Origin: Acidimicrobiia bacterium
GTDB taxonomy: Bacteria; Actinomycetota; Acidimicrobiia; Spongiisociales; ZC4RG35
Length of the DNA: 64,000 bases
NCBI GenBank assembly: GCA_028285585.1
Contig: JANQOU010000006.1
Span: forward strand, 496,001 to 560,000
Direction: 5' to 3'
The translations under genes were made by a program, and so were the position numbers. Shown one piece after another: positions 1 to 8,769 of this stretch. Position 1 is the stretch's first letter. The number at the start of each line of letters is the position of its first letter. The notes beneath the pieces were generated by a model, which saw only the letters and a program-made list of their open reading frames with translations, was not told the DNA's origin and made no database searches.

Positions 1-337
1 ACGTCTCTTCCACCGACGACAGGTTTCGGAACACGTAGGCGCTGAACACCCCGTCGAAGACGCCGTCACGAAGCGGGATTCGCTCGCCAACGGCGGCCAC
101 GCGCGACCGGACCGGACTAAGTTGGAGCATCTCGACTACCGGGTCGAGACCGACCACGAGGCGGTCACCAAAGTCGGTGTCTCCGGTGCCGCAACCCAGG
201 TCGAGAACTATCCCGTCTGACAGCATGTCGATCCCGCGGGCGCGCCACTTTCTCTCTTGACCAAGCGACAGGATCCTGTTGATTCGGTCGTAGCGGTGGG
301 CGATCTTGGCGAAGATCGGATCCGAGACGTCGCTCAC
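1..337 (-). CDS. UbiE/MenG-type methyltransferase (partial, N-terminal part)
   Basis: The gene runs off the left edge, leaving about 112 N-terminal residues. It is a class I SAM-dependent methyltransferase. The glycine-rich SAM motif LDLGCGTGDT is visible, as is an early DPIFAKIAHRYDRINRILS segment, and YVFRNLSSVEE near the edge resembles the FRN motif of UbiE/MenG. That family methylates demethylmenaquinone or the ubiquinone precursor. The GTG start overlaps the serS stop in a GTGA, so the two genes are probably translated together. Assignment to menaquinone rather than another C-methylation is inference, because the C-terminal half is missing. Confidence 0.8.
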   Translation of the reverse strand, partial: MSDVSDPIFAKIAHRYDRINRILSLGQERKWRARGIDMLSDGIVLDLGCGTGDTDFGDRLVVGLDPVVEMLQLSPVRSRVAAVGERIPLRDGVFDGVFSAYVFRNLSSVEET

Positions 338-1581
338 GGCTCGATGATGTCGAACCCCGTGTAAGGGCGCAGCGCCTCGGGGATCACCACCGAGCCGTCT
401 GGCTGCTGATGGTTCTCGAGGATGGCGAGGATGGTGCGGCCCACCGCACAGGCGGTCCCGTTCAGTGTGTGTAGAACCCGATTTCCCGTCTCGCCACGAA
501 CCCGGATCTTCAGACGTCTCGCCTGGAAGTCCGTGGTGTTCGAGCAAGAGGTGATCTCGCGAAAGGCCTGTTCGCCGGGGAACCAGGCTTCGATGTCATA
601 TTTCTTGGCTGCCGAGGCACCCAAGTCGCCGGCAGCGACGTTGACGACGCGGTAGGGGACGTCGAGCTGTTGGACAAGCGCCTCTTCCACGGAGAGAAGC
701 CGGTCATGCTCCTCAACCGAGTCTTCGGGATCGGTGAACACGAACATCTCCACCTTGTCGAACTGGTGGACGCGGAAGATCCCCGCCGTGTCCTTGCCGT
801 ACGTCCCTGCTTCGCGCCGGAAGCAGGTCGAGAAGCCGGCGTAACGCATCGGCAACTCTTCAACGTCGAGGATCTCGTCACCGTGATAGGCGGCAAGGGG
901 GACCTCGGCGGTGCCCACCAGAAACAGCTCGTCTTTGGGGATCTCGTACACCTGCTCGCGCGCCTCGGGGAAGAACCCCGTGCCCTCGAGCGCATGCTCC
1001 CGGACGAGTACGGGTGGGATCATCGGGGTGAAGCCCTCGTTGACCAAGTGATCCATCGCCCAGCGGACGAGAGACAACTCGAGCATGGCCCCTTTCCCCT
1101 TGAGGTATCCGAAGCGGGAGCCGGAGACTTTTACTCCTCGCTCGGTGTCGATGATGTCGAGCGACTCTCCAAGCTGGGCGTGGCTCGTTCCCTCCGTGGC
1201 CGGATCGCCGATTCGCTTGATCTCGACGGCATCGTCTTCGGTGAGCCCGTCAGCCGCAGTCGGATCGACGAGGTTGGGGAGGTCGAGCCATGCCAACCGG
1301 AATCGCTCGGCGAGCTCATCGGCCCGGGAGGCAGCCGTCTTCTGCGCTCCGGCCAGCTCCGAAACCTGGTCTATCGCCGCCTGTTTGGCTTCACCATCGA
1401 GAGTGGCGATCTCTTTGCCTGCTTCCTTCTGCCTCGACCTGAGCTCCTCCGCCTCCTGAAGAGCGGATCGATAATCACGGTCGAGATCTGCGAGGGCACC
1501 AAGGTCTATCGACGAGCCCCGCCGCGCCAGCGATTCGGCGATGAGGTCGGGGTTGTCGCGAAGCAGCCTGGGGTCGAGCAT
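334..1581 (-). CDS. serS: Seryl-tRNA synthetase
   Basis: This enzyme charges tRNA-Ser with serine in the cytoplasm. The N-terminal part is the helical tRNA-binding arm, rich in charged residues. The class II core follows, with motif 2 (FSTCFRREAGTYGKDTAGIFR) and motif 3 (GRTILAILENHQ) near the C-terminus. I chose the ATG giving MLDPRLLRDNP, the usual start of the family (415 aa); a TTG ten codons upstream is also open but adds unconserved residues. The gene is followed by the methyltransferase gene with a 4-bp overlap. Confidence 0.95.
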   Translation of the reverse strand: MLDPRLLRDNPDLIAESLARRGSSIDLGALADLDRDYRSALQEAEELRSRQKEAGKEIATLDGEAKQAAIDQVSELAGAQKTAASRADELAERFRLAWLDLPNLVDPTAADGLTEDDAVEIKRIGDPATEGTSHAQLGESLDIIDTERGVKVSGSRFGYLKGKGAMLELSLVRWAMDHLVNEGFTPMIPPVLVREHALEGTGFFPEAREQVYEIPKDELFLVGTAEVPLAAYHGDEILDVEELPMRYAGFSTCFRREAGTYGKDTAGIFRVHQFDKVEMFVFTDPEDSVEEHDRLLSVEEALVQQLDVPYRVVNVAAGDLGASAAKKYDIEAWFPGEQAFREITSCSNTTDFQARRLKIRVRGETGNRVLHTLNGTACAVGRTILAILENHQQPDGSVVIPEALRPYTGFDIIEP

Positions 1582-1622
1582 GGCGAGATGGTAACGACGG
1601 GGCCTCTCCAAGCCCTATCGAG

Positions 1623-2621
1623 TTATTCGTCGTTGATCGTGAACTGAACGGAGATCATGTTGTCGGAGAAGTCGGAGTCGTTCTCCGAGATCGCAAGAGC
1701 CGCAGCCACCTCGTACACGCCTCCTGGCACGACGTCGACTGCCTCCGCGACGATTGTCACCTGTTGGCCGGGCTCCAGGGGGTCGATCGAGATCTGCTGT
1801 CTCACCGGCTCGGAACCGCCCGTCAACGTGATGACAAGCTGGTCGACGACGCTTGCCACGTTGCCCTTGTTGTTGATCACCACGGAGAAAACAACAGAGT
1901 TGGTGGCTGGGATGACTGCCTGGTTGGAGATGTCGACCTGCCAGGCAGGGTCCGAAGTGACCATGGCCACGGCCAGCCCGGGTCGAAGTGCAAGTTCGTT
2001 GTTAGGTGAGCGGGCGGAGTCGATGTAGGCACCGGCGAGGCTCCAGATATTGCCGCCGGCGGGCATCAGAGTGACAGCCACCATCGGCGCTGGGGGTTGC
2101 GGCAAGTCAGGAGACGCCATGACTTCGACGAGGTCGGCATAGAGAGAGTCGCCCGCCCTTATCTCCGCCAACGCAGACGCCATCACGTCGGTCACCGCGA
2201 AACTCTGCGGCTGATCGGCGGCAAGCAGAACGGCATCGCGGTAACCGGTGATACCACTCTGCCATGTGACGAGTGCCTGCTTGTAGACAGACCTGACCGA
2301 CTCGTAGCGCTCCGTCGGCGGCTCACCCTCTACGAAGGCGAGCCCGGTCTCGATGTCTCTCGAGACGCTTTCGATGACGGTGACGAATTCGTCACGGCCA
2401 AGCCGTTGCAGTCTGGACAACACGTCGCGAAAGGCGTCGCCCGCTCGCGCCAACTCCATGCTTTGAGCCTGGATGGTGTCGATGTACTCGAACTCCGCTC
2501 CGGTGTCATCGCCTGCCGCTGAGACAAGAAGGGCAAAGGCGATCGCCACGACGAGGAGCAAGGGCCAGATCAACCTGGCAATTCGGCGGCGACGTGACGT
2601 TTGGGGTGGGTCGAATACCAA
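1623..2621 (-). CDS. Membrane-anchored hypothetical protein with CARDB-like C-terminus
   Basis: The function is unknown. The 332-residue protein has a short basic N-terminus and one hydrophobic segment at about residues 17-36, so most of it should lie outside the membrane. A helical region follows (about 45-170). The C-terminal part (about 225-330) has the alternating hydrophobic pattern of a CARDB/immunoglobulin-like adhesion domain: ATNSVVFSVVINNKGN, then LEPGQQVTIVAEAVDV and DNMISVQFTI. The start is TTG, and no better start is evident. It lies upstream of serS in the same direction, 41 bp away. The domain call is by pattern only. Confidence 0.75.
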   Translation of the reverse strand: MVFDPPQTSRRRRIARLIWPLLLVVAIAFALLVSAAGDDTGAEFEYIDTIQAQSMELARAGDAFRDVLSRLQRLGRDEFVTVIESVSRDIETGLAFVEGEPPTERYESVRSVYKQALVTWQSGITGYRDAVLLAADQPQSFAVTDVMASALAEIRAGDSLYADLVEVMASPDLPQPPAPMVAVTLMPAGGNIWSLAGAYIDSARSPNNELALRPGLAVAMVTSDPAWQVDISNQAVIPATNSVVFSVVINNKGNVASVVDQLVITLTGGSEPVRQQISIDPLEPGQQVTIVAEAVDVVPGGVYEVAAALAISENDSDFSDNMISVQFTINDE

Positions 2622-2695
2622 TGGCGACCGGCGGTTCGGGGATTCCGGTCAACAAGGTAGCCCCTGTTCGCGGCGAGCGGGCCCACCATCCCTCG

Positions 2696-2707
2696 TTGCT
2701 ATAGCAA
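2696..2707. repeat. TTGCTATAGCAA palindrome, copy 1
   Basis: A perfect 12-bp palindrome at the end of the AraC remnant. The same 12 bases occur twice near 50.16-50.21 kb. With its flank the shared string is CGCCTTGCTATAGCAAC (17 bp). It may be a regulator site or part of a small repeat family. Confidence 0.7.
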
Positions 2708-2870
2708 GGCGTCACTGACTCGTCTGGCTGTATTGGGTGGGCGTGAACCCATGCGCTCCCGAAAGCCGATGGAGAAGTGAGCACGACTGGCGAAACCGAC
2801 CTCACCGCAGATGGCAACCACACCCTTGTTGGTGTCCTAAAAAAAGGGGCGGCCGCCTAGCAGGACCTGC
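2699..2870 (-). pseudogene. Remnant of an AraC-family regulator C-terminal HTH
   Basis: Read leftward, this stretch encodes AICGEVGFASRAHFSIGF followed by RERMGSRPPNTARR. That is the second helix-turn-helix of AraC-family activators (typical pattern GFASxSHFSRxFRxxxGxxPxxYR). A preceding LLGGRP segment is in another frame, across a run of seven A (seven T on this strand), which indicates a frameshift. No N-terminal half or start is visible. The reading ends at a TAG inside the palindrome TTGCTATAGCAA. I read it as a decayed gene end. Confidence 0.55.
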
Positions 2871-2899
2871 GCCGCGGATCTGGTTCTGGAGAAGTGCAC

Positions 2900-3004
2900 A
2901 TGCCCGTGACCTTCGCTCTGACCGACCCTCAGATCACGAAGGCCAAGATCCTGCTGTGCCACGCACAGCCGACCACTGAGCGAGTAGAAGCGGCGACCAA
3001 CTAG
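2900..3004 (+). CDS. Possible small ORF (34 aa), unknown
   Basis: An ATG ORF preceded by GGAGAAG at suitable spacing. It starts MPVTFALTDPQITKAKIL and ends two bases before the Shine-Dalgarno sequence of the next small ORF. I recognise no family. It lies beside a pseudogene remnant, so it may be chance; the ribosome-binding site and the tandem arrangement are the only support. Confidence 0.3.
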   Translation: MPVTFALTDPQITKAKILLCHAQPTTERVEAATN

Positions 3005-3013
3005 GAGAAATTA

Positions 3014-3187
3014 ATGATCAACCAGCAAGACAACGGCAGAGCCATCGAAGCGAGGAAGTTCCCGGCCCTCGACGCGGCCGTGATGGTCGCGTTGTGGATC
3101 GCCGTGGGTCTCGGTCAGCTTTGGATGTTTGGAGTCCTCTTCGTGTTCTGGGCTACCGGGTCATCATCATGGGATGGACACATCTGA
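3014..3187 (+). CDS. Possible small membrane protein (57 aa)
   Basis: An ATG ORF with AGGAG seven to eight bases upstream. The protein has a charged N-terminal third and one strongly hydrophobic segment (about residues 22-47, from AAVMVALWIAVGLG to VLFVFWATG), so it would be a single-span or hairpin membrane peptide. It directly follows the 34-aa ORF. I know no family for it. The good ribosome-binding site and the hydrophobic run favour a real gene, but composition here is unlike the core genes. Confidence 0.4.
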   Translation: MINQQDNGRAIEARKFPALDAAVMVALWIAVGLGQLWMFGVLFVFWATGSSSWDGHI

Positions 3188-3300
3188 TCGGCGACATCGC
3201 AGCCAGCGATCAACCAATCCTGTCCTGGACATCTGCGTGCGTCCATAGGCCACGTGTCTGGACATCTCTTGCAGCTTCCTGTCTGACACCATGTCACTCC

Positions 3301-3717
3301 CTACTGAAACAGGTCAGGGTCGTACCAAAGCCATATGCCCCAACTTCCCTCATCACCTCCACCCCTGTCCCAGCCTCCAACAAGCTGGCCCTTCATCGCC
3401 ACCAACTTGTCATCCTCCTGAGCCTGAATCTTCAGACACGTCTTCTGGACCCACCCCGCATCGTCACGATTGATGTAGCCGACCAGAAGACCACTCACGA
3501 ACACCTTGACTGCGTTGGAGTCATACGGGTTGTAAGGGTCAGGCTCCAAATAGGCCACCACATCGGGCGCACCACCTTCCTCAGTCTTCGGCCCAGCGAT
3601 GCGTTCAAGAGCCTTCTGATAGGTGGCCTCACCCTTCACCTCAATGGCTTTGCCATCACCGCCGCAGTCAATGAGGGTGATCGTCTTGGGCTGCTGCCTT
3701 CTTCTGAAGATGGCCAT
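3301..3717 (-). CDS. HIRAN-domain protein
   Basis: A 138-residue protein that appears to be little more than one HIRAN domain (about residues 25-110). The core pattern EPDPYNPYDSNAVKVFVSGLLVGYI matches the family signature (EPxNPYDxNAVxV...GYl). HIRAN domains bind DNA ends or single-stranded DNA, usually fused to helicases or nucleases. Here no helicase is attached or adjacent, so the role is unclear. The gene sits in an accessory stretch next to tRNA-Leu. The ATG start is preceded by AGGG. Confidence 0.75.
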   Translation of the reverse strand: MAIFRRRQQPKTITLIDCGGDGKAIEVKGEATYQKALERIAGPKTEEGGAPDVVAYLEPDPYNPYDSNAVKVFVSGLLVGYINRDDAGWVQKTCLKIQAQEDDKLVAMKGQLVGGWDRGGGDEGSWGIWLWYDPDLFQ

Positions 3718-4045
3718 AAGTCAACCCTACGAGTAAATAGCGCTCACACCTCTACTAACCCCTGGGCTTTCGCTTTTGGAGTGATGTAGTGACCCGACTT
3801 AGTCGCTCTTTTCTTCTTCGTCCCGTACAGACAGAGGTGGTTAGTGCTGGCTGGGACAAGACCCTTCAAAGCACTCCTGGGGCCGCTCCGTTGACACCTT
3901 GCTTACACTTGCTGGTGCGCTGCTGCGGCGCCCTTGAGACGGAGTGCCTTGACCCGGCCCCTGGGTAGCCAATAGCCAAGGCCATCTGGGGTTTCATGGT
4001 GCAGAAGTGGCCTGCCAAGTCACTAGGGCAATTGATTGGGCCCGG
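3718..4045. other. Intergenic stretch with no recognisable gene
   Basis: Between the HIRAN gene and tRNA-Leu I see no supported coding region on either strand. A TTGACA at about 3893 is promoter-like, but I found no convincing partner for it. Open frames here are short and antisense to one another. Confidence 0.5.
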
Positions 4046-4129
<84 letters not shown>

Positions 4130-4209
4130 GGATCGAGCCGGAATCGTACTGTCCACCCGGTTCTTCTGGAAGCCGGGCGCCGCTCAGGGCGGCATGACCC
4201 TTAACCTCC

Positions 4210-4863
4210 ATGCCCGTGAATGTGGTTCGAGGTCTCGAGCGCCGTCTGGAGAAGCTTCTCGAAGGAGTTGCCGGTCGTGTCTTCTCCGGCCGGCTCCATC
4301 CCGCTGAGATAGCCGGCAAGCTGGCTCGCGAAGCCGACTTCGCCCGCTTCGAGACCGACGCCGGGCCAGCTACCGCCAACGCCTTCACACTGCTTGTGAA
4401 CCCGAAGGACTTGGCGATTGAACCGGCAACTCTCGAGGCCGAGTTGGCCGAAGAAGTCAGCAACTACACGGCTGAGGAAGGCCTCCGCCTCGAAGGTCCG
4501 GTGCTGATCAGCATCCAGCCGTCTCAGGAGGTGGCGCCGGGTGGCGTGATCTGTCATGTCGAGGTCTCCCCAGGACCGCCCTCTGCATGGGCAAGGCTGG
4601 TCGGCGAAGAAACGACAGACGTCGGCCGGAACCGTGTCCTCGTGGGACGAGCTCCCGAATGTGACGTCGTGATCGACCGGAGCGACGTCAGCAGGGTCCA
4701 TGCCCACCTCTGGCGCGAGAAAGGAACGTCGTGGCTTCGCGACGCGGGATCGTCAAACGGCACCTTCCTCGACGGATCCCCTGTCGATGTCTCGCCGCGA
4801 GAGATCCAATTCGGTTCGGTCGTCGCCTTCGCAAGCAACGAATACCGCTTCACCGGTGCCTGA
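4210..4863 (+). CDS. fhaA: FhaA-like protein (DUF3662 + FHA domain)
   Basis: This phosphothreonine-reading adaptor belongs to the actinobacterial Ser/Thr-kinase and cell-wall cluster. Residues 1-115 form the DUF3662 domain (VNVVRGLERRLEKLLEG...GRVFSGRLHPAEIA). Residues about 140-215 form an FHA domain with the hallmark VLVGRAPECDVVI, VSRVHAHL and SSNGTFLDG. At 217 aa it lacks the long low-complexity linker of mycobacterial FhaA. Its stop overlaps the next start (TGATG), so it heads an operon of growth-control genes. In mycobacteria FhaA binds phosphorylated MviN; the same role here is inference. Confidence 0.9.
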   Translation: MPVNVVRGLERRLEKLLEGVAGRVFSGRLHPAEIAGKLAREADFARFETDAGPATANAFTLLVNPKDLAIEPATLEAELAEEVSNYTAEEGLRLEGPVLISIQPSQEVAPGGVICHVEVSPGPPSAWARLVGEETTDVGRNRVLVGRAPECDVVIDRSDVSRVHAHLWREKGTSWLRDAGSSNGTFLDGSPVDVSPREIQFGSVVAFASNEYRFTGA

Positions 4864-5273
4864 TGCCTGACGTCATACTCGCTCTGCTCAGGATCATCTT
4901 TCTCGGCTTGGTGTACCTGTTCGTCTGGCAGGTCGCTCGGGCCATCGGCTCCCACCTGGGCATCTCCGTCCGTCGGCAACGTAAGGAGGGCACCAAGGTG
5001 CTGTTCGTCCGGTCCGAGGAACAGCAAGGCTTGGAGGTCGAGGTCAACGACGTGACGGTGCTGGGAAGGTCCGCTGAATCAGATGTTGTCCTAACCGATC
5101 CCTACGCTTCCGAGTTCCACATGCGGCTGGTCGCTCAGGACGAAGGGATGATGCTTCACGACCTCGGGAGCACGAATGGCACATACGTCAACGGCCGGAG
5201 AGTGACCGCACCGACGCAGTTGCGCAGGGGAGATTCGATACAGATCGGCAAGACAGCCATGGAAGTCCGATGA
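4863..5273 (+). CDS. fhaB: FhaB-like FHA-domain protein
   Basis: A 136-residue protein with an N-terminal hydrophobic segment (ILALLRIIFLGLVYLFVWQ, about 5-23) and a C-terminal FHA domain (about 60-136) carrying VTVLGRSAESDVVL, SEFHMRL and GSTNGTYVNG. It is the second FHA adaptor of the PknB/PstP cluster (FhaB/FipA type) and likely acts at the membrane. I chose the ATG overlapping the fhaA stop; a longer open frame upstream only reads through fhaA. Its last codons overlap the pstP start in an ATGA. Confidence 0.9.
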   Translation: MPDVILALLRIIFLGLVYLFVWQVARAIGSHLGISVRRQRKEGTKVLFVRSEEQQGLEVEVNDVTVLGRSAESDVVLTDPYASEFHMRLVAQDEGMMLHDLGSTNGTYVNGRRVTAPTQLRRGDSIQIGKTAMEVR

Positions 5274-5980
5274 GATACAAGTGGGCAGTCGCCAGTCATC
5301 AGGGGATGACCCGGCAGAACAACGAAGACTCAATGTTCCCGACGTCATCAGGCGAGTCGGATGACGGTGCCATCCTGATAGTCGCCGACGGGATGGGCGG
5401 GCATGTGGCCGGAGAGGTCGCTTCACGACTGGCGGTCAATGCTGCTTCGTCCGCCGTTGACCTGAACCCAGGTGATCGGGTGGCAGCCGGCAATCGGGCG
5501 ATCCGCGAGGAAGTCGCTCGTGACCCGTCGCTCGAAGGCATGGGCACAACCATGACCCTGGTCGAGCTAGGAGCCGACGGAACCGCGACGCTAGGTCATG
5601 TCGGCGACAGCCGTGCCTACCTGTTCAACGAGCCTTCGATGGCACAGCTGACCAAAGACCACACCGTCGCCGCGGAGTACGTCGCGCTGGGCCAGATCTC
5701 CGAAGACGAAGCGGCCACCCACCCACAGCGTCACATGTTGACTCGGACGCTCGGCCTGACCCGGTTCGTGAACGTGGACGAGTTCCAGGTGAAGCTGGAG
5801 CCGGGTGACCGTCTTCTCCTCTGCTCCGACGGGCTGAACGAGATGGTCAGCGACGATCTGATCAAGGAAACCCTCGGCGAGGGCACCGTCGAAGAGACGA
5901 CATGGCGCCTGGTCGAGCTTGCCAACGAGGCCGGGGGTGTCGACAACATCACGGTGATCGTCGTCGACGTCACCGACTGA
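5270..5980 (+). CDS. pstP: PP2C-family Ser/Thr protein phosphatase PstP
   Basis: This enzyme removes phosphate from Ser/Thr residues phosphorylated by the PASTA kinase. PP2C motifs are visible: GMTRQNNEDS, VADGMGGHVAGEVAS, GTTMTL, GHVGDSRAYLF, LLCSDGLNEMV and GGVDNITVIVV, with their metal-binding aspartates. At 236 aa it is only the catalytic domain. The membrane segment and extracellular tail of mycobacterial PstP are absent, so this version should be soluble. It overlaps fhaB by 4 bp and is followed closely by rodA. Confidence 0.93.
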   Translation: MRYKWAVASHQGMTRQNNEDSMFPTSSGESDDGAILIVADGMGGHVAGEVASRLAVNAASSAVDLNPGDRVAAGNRAIREEVARDPSLEGMGTTMTLVELGADGTATLGHVGDSRAYLFNEPSMAQLTKDHTVAAEYVALGQISEDEAATHPQRHMLTRTLGLTRFVNVDEFQVKLEPGDRLLLCSDGLNEMVSDDLIKETLGEGTVEETTWRLVELANEAGGVDNITVIVVDVTD

Positions 5981-5983
5981 CCC

Positions 5984-7279
5984 ATGACCCGGAGCACCGA
6001 GGGTCTCATCGTCGCCACGGCCTCGGCGTTGGCTGCGTTCGGGGTGACCCTGGTCAACTTCGCGAGGGGCGACGGTGTCGACGTGCAGACCGGGCTGACC
6101 TTCCTCGTTTTTTTGATCGCCTTCGGGGGCCTGTACCTGGCCATCCGAACCTGGGGACACAAGGCCACTCCCCTCCTGCTGGCTCCGGTCGCCGCGCTCA
6201 CCTCTATCGGGTTCTTCGAGGTGTACCGGCTCAGCACAGTGAGGGGTGGGTTGCAGAGATGGTGGCTGCTGATTGCCGCGGCCCTGGCGGTTGGAGCGCT
6301 GGCTCTTCTCTCTCGCCACGGCACCTCGGTGTTGCGCCGCTACCGGAATCTGATCCTTCTCGTCTCGGTGGCGCTGCTCCTGCTGCCCAACCTGCCAATG
6401 GATTGGGGATTCCCGATGAGGGGACTACAGCTCAACGGGTCACGTCTCTGGGTGCTGATCGACGTCGGGTTCACGGAGATGCAGTTCCAGCCGGCGGAGC
6501 TGGCCAAGCTCGGCTTGGTCACATACGTCGCCTCCTACCTGGCCGACCATCAGCGGGCTCTGCGTGAGGCCCACCGTCGCGTCGGGCCCTTCACTTTCTC
6601 GGAGCCGCGCCAGCTCATCCCTCTGCTCGTTGTTTGGAGCGGAAGCGTCCTCATCCTCGTCTGGCAACGCGACCTCGGTGCCTCCCTTCTCCTGTTCGCG
6701 GGGTTCGTCCTCCTCCTCTATGCCGCCACCGGCGCCAGCGGCTATCTGGTCGCCGGAGGCCTGCTGGCCGTGGTGGCGGGCATCACCTCCTATCTGGCGT
6801 TTGATCATGTGCAACGTCGTGTGATCGCCTGGCTGTCGCCATTCGAGCACTACCAGGACGAAGGCTTCCAGATCGCCCAGGGCCTCTTCGCTCTCGGCTC
6901 AGGAAGCCTGTCGGGAGCGGGCCCGGGGCTGGGTCGTCCCGACCTGATCCCCAACGCCTCGACCGACTTCATGTTTGCCGCGGTCGGTGAGGAGCTTGGC
7001 TTCGCCGGCTCCGTAGCCGTCCTCGCCTTGTTCGCCCTGGTCATCGCGGTTGGGCTTGGTATCTCGTTCCGTAGCCGCGACACCTTCAGGAAGCTCCTCG
7101 CCGCCGGCCTGACCCTTGTGTTCGCCGTCCAGGTGTTCCTCATCGTTGGAGGAGTCCTCAGACTGGTGCCTCTCACCGGGATCACCCTCCCCTTCATGTC
7201 CTACGGCGGCTCGGCACTCGTTGGAAACATGCTCCTGCTCGCGCTGTTGGTCCGGATAAGTCACGAGGAAGCGTCATGA
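5984..7279 (+). CDS. rodA: RodA/FtsW-type peptidoglycan glycosyltransferase
   Basis: A SEDS-family membrane enzyme that polymerises lipid II into glycan strands during elongation. The 431-residue protein is almost entirely transmembrane helices. The family's conserved C-terminal stretches are present: SLSGAGPGLGRPDLIPNASTDFMFAAVGEELGFAG and GITLPFMSYGGSALVGNM. It overlaps the start of its partner transpeptidase gene by 4 bp, the usual RodA/class B PBP pairing. FtsW cannot be excluded by sequence alone, but the position next to pbpA favours RodA. Confidence 0.93.
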   Translation: MTRSTEGLIVATASALAAFGVTLVNFARGDGVDVQTGLTFLVFLIAFGGLYLAIRTWGHKATPLLLAPVAALTSIGFFEVYRLSTVRGGLQRWWLLIAAALAVGALALLSRHGTSVLRRYRNLILLVSVALLLLPNLPMDWGFPMRGLQLNGSRLWVLIDVGFTEMQFQPAELAKLGLVTYVASYLADHQRALREAHRRVGPFTFSEPRQLIPLLVVWSGSVLILVWQRDLGASLLLFAGFVLLLYAATGASGYLVAGGLLAVVAGITSYLAFDHVQRRVIAWLSPFEHYQDEGFQIAQGLFALGSGSLSGAGPGLGRPDLIPNASTDFMFAAVGEELGFAGSVAVLALFALVIAVGLGISFRSRDTFRKLLAAGLTLVFAVQVFLIVGGVLRLVPLTGITLPFMSYGGSALVGNMLLLALLVRISHEEAS

Positions 7280-8730
7280 ACGGCCCTATTCGCAGGCTGG
7301 CGATCGGTGTCTTCGCTGCGATGGCTTCGCTGCTGGTGGCCGTCACCTGGTTCCAGGTCGTTCGCGCCGACGACTTAAAAACGGATCCGCGCAATCCCCG
7401 CCCTGCACTGAGCGAACAGGCCAAGGAGCGCGGAGTGATCGTCGCACGGGACGGCACGATCGTGGCTCGCTCGATTCAAGAAGAGGGCTCCCGTGCCTTC
7501 GAGCGGCAGTACCCGCTCGGGCCGGCCATGGCACACGTCGTCGGTTACTCGTCTTTCCTCGTCGGTGACACGGCCCTCGAGGCCGCCTACTCATCAGAGC
7601 TGAGGTCGAAGCGGGACCTGACCATCAGCGACCTCATCTCGGCGATCCTCGGCCGCGATCTCCGGCCGCAGAACCTCGAGATCACCATCGACCCCACGCT
7701 CCAGGGCGCGGCCCTCGAAGCACTCGGCGACAACAGAGGTGCGATCGTCGCACTCGATCCGGCAACCGGTGCTGTGTTGGTGTCGGTGTCGACGCCCTCG
7801 TTCGACCCTGCTTCGTTGCTCGGTTCCGATGCTGCAGGCCAGTGGGAACGGCTCCTCACCGACCCGGCCTCCCCGCTCTCCGACCGTGCCACCCGAGAGA
7901 TATACGCACCCGGCTCGACCTTCAAGACGATCGTGACCGCGACGGGCCTCGACACGGGGATGGTTGAGCCTGGTTCTGTCTATCCGGATCCGATCGAGCT
8001 GGGGTTGCCCGGATCGGAGGCGACCATCTCGAACTTCGGAGACCGACCCTGCAACGACGGTGACCCGGTAACGCTGCTCGAGGCCTTCGTCCGAAGCTGC
8101 AACACCACCTTCGCGTCACTGGCGATGGAGCTGGGCGCGTCCGAGATCGGGATCACGGCCGACGCCATCGGCTTCAACCAGGACATCGGCTACGAGTGGA
8201 CGGTCCCCCAGGCGGTGTGGAAGACAGCCGAGTTGAGCGACGATGATGCCGCCCTCGCCCAGAGTGGGATCGGGGAACGCAACGTGAGGGCCACGCCGTT
8301 GCATATGGCGATGGTTGCCGCAGCAGTAGCAAACAACGGTGTCGCCGCCCGGCCTTATCTGGTCGAGAGGGTCTTCGATGCCGACGGGGAGACCCTGTCT
8401 TCAGCGGAGGTTTCCGAGATAGGCCGTGCGATGGCACCCGAGACCGCCTCTGTGCTCGCGCAAATGATGGAACGGGTGGTCACCGAAGGGACTGGGCGCA
8501 GGGCCGCGGTGCCGGGGGTAAGGGTCGCCGGGAAGACCGGGACGGCCACCGGATCGGGAGGGTTCTCCAACCCGTGGTTCATCGGCTTCGCCCCAGTGGA
8601 CAACCCCACAATCGCTCTTGCGGTCTTCATCGAAGGAAGCAGCATGTCCGGAGAATCGGCGACTGGGGGAACCACAGCGACACCGATAGCGTCAACTCTC
8701 ATCGAGACTTGGATGGCCCGGGGTAACTGA
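7276..8730 (+). CDS. pbpA: Class B penicillin-binding protein (transpeptidase)
   Basis: This enzyme cross-links peptidoglycan as partner of RodA. An N-terminal membrane anchor (about residues 8-24) is followed by the dimerisation region and the transpeptidase domain. All three catalytic motifs are seen: S214-T-F-K217 (SxxK), S274-C-N276 (SxN) and K420-T-G (KTG). The 484-aa length fits PbpA of the actinobacterial cluster. The start overlaps the rodA stop (ATGA). The pknB gene follows after 39 bp. Confidence 0.94.
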   Translation: MNGPIRRLAIGVFAAMASLLVAVTWFQVVRADDLKTDPRNPRPALSEQAKERGVIVARDGTIVARSIQEEGSRAFERQYPLGPAMAHVVGYSSFLVGDTALEAAYSSELRSKRDLTISDLISAILGRDLRPQNLEITIDPTLQGAALEALGDNRGAIVALDPATGAVLVSVSTPSFDPASLLGSDAAGQWERLLTDPASPLSDRATREIYAPGSTFKTIVTATGLDTGMVEPGSVYPDPIELGLPGSEATISNFGDRPCNDGDPVTLLEAFVRSCNTTFASLAMELGASEIGITADAIGFNQDIGYEWTVPQAVWKTAELSDDDAALAQSGIGERNVRATPLHMAMVAAAVANNGVAARPYLVERVFDADGETLSSAEVSEIGRAMAPETASVLAQMMERVVTEGTGRRAAVPGVRVAGKTGTATGSGGFSNPWFIGFAPVDNPTIALAVFIEGSSMSGESATGGTTATPIASTLIETWMARGN

Positions 8731-8769
8731 GGGTTGCCTCAGGCCTCTCCCTAACATTCTTCGAATCGC

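Noticed and set aside
670-1647. A 325-codon open frame opposite serS.
   Set aside because: An antisense shadow of a conserved gene in high-GC DNA; no ribosome-binding site or recognisable domain.
2777-2860. A small GTG ORF (VSTTGETDLT...) ending at TAG, in frame with the 34-aa ORF downstream and crossing an A7/G4 run that looked like a frameshift or readthrough site.
   Set aside because: It lies antisense to a recognisable AraC-family HTH remnant, and the peptide resembles nothing known.
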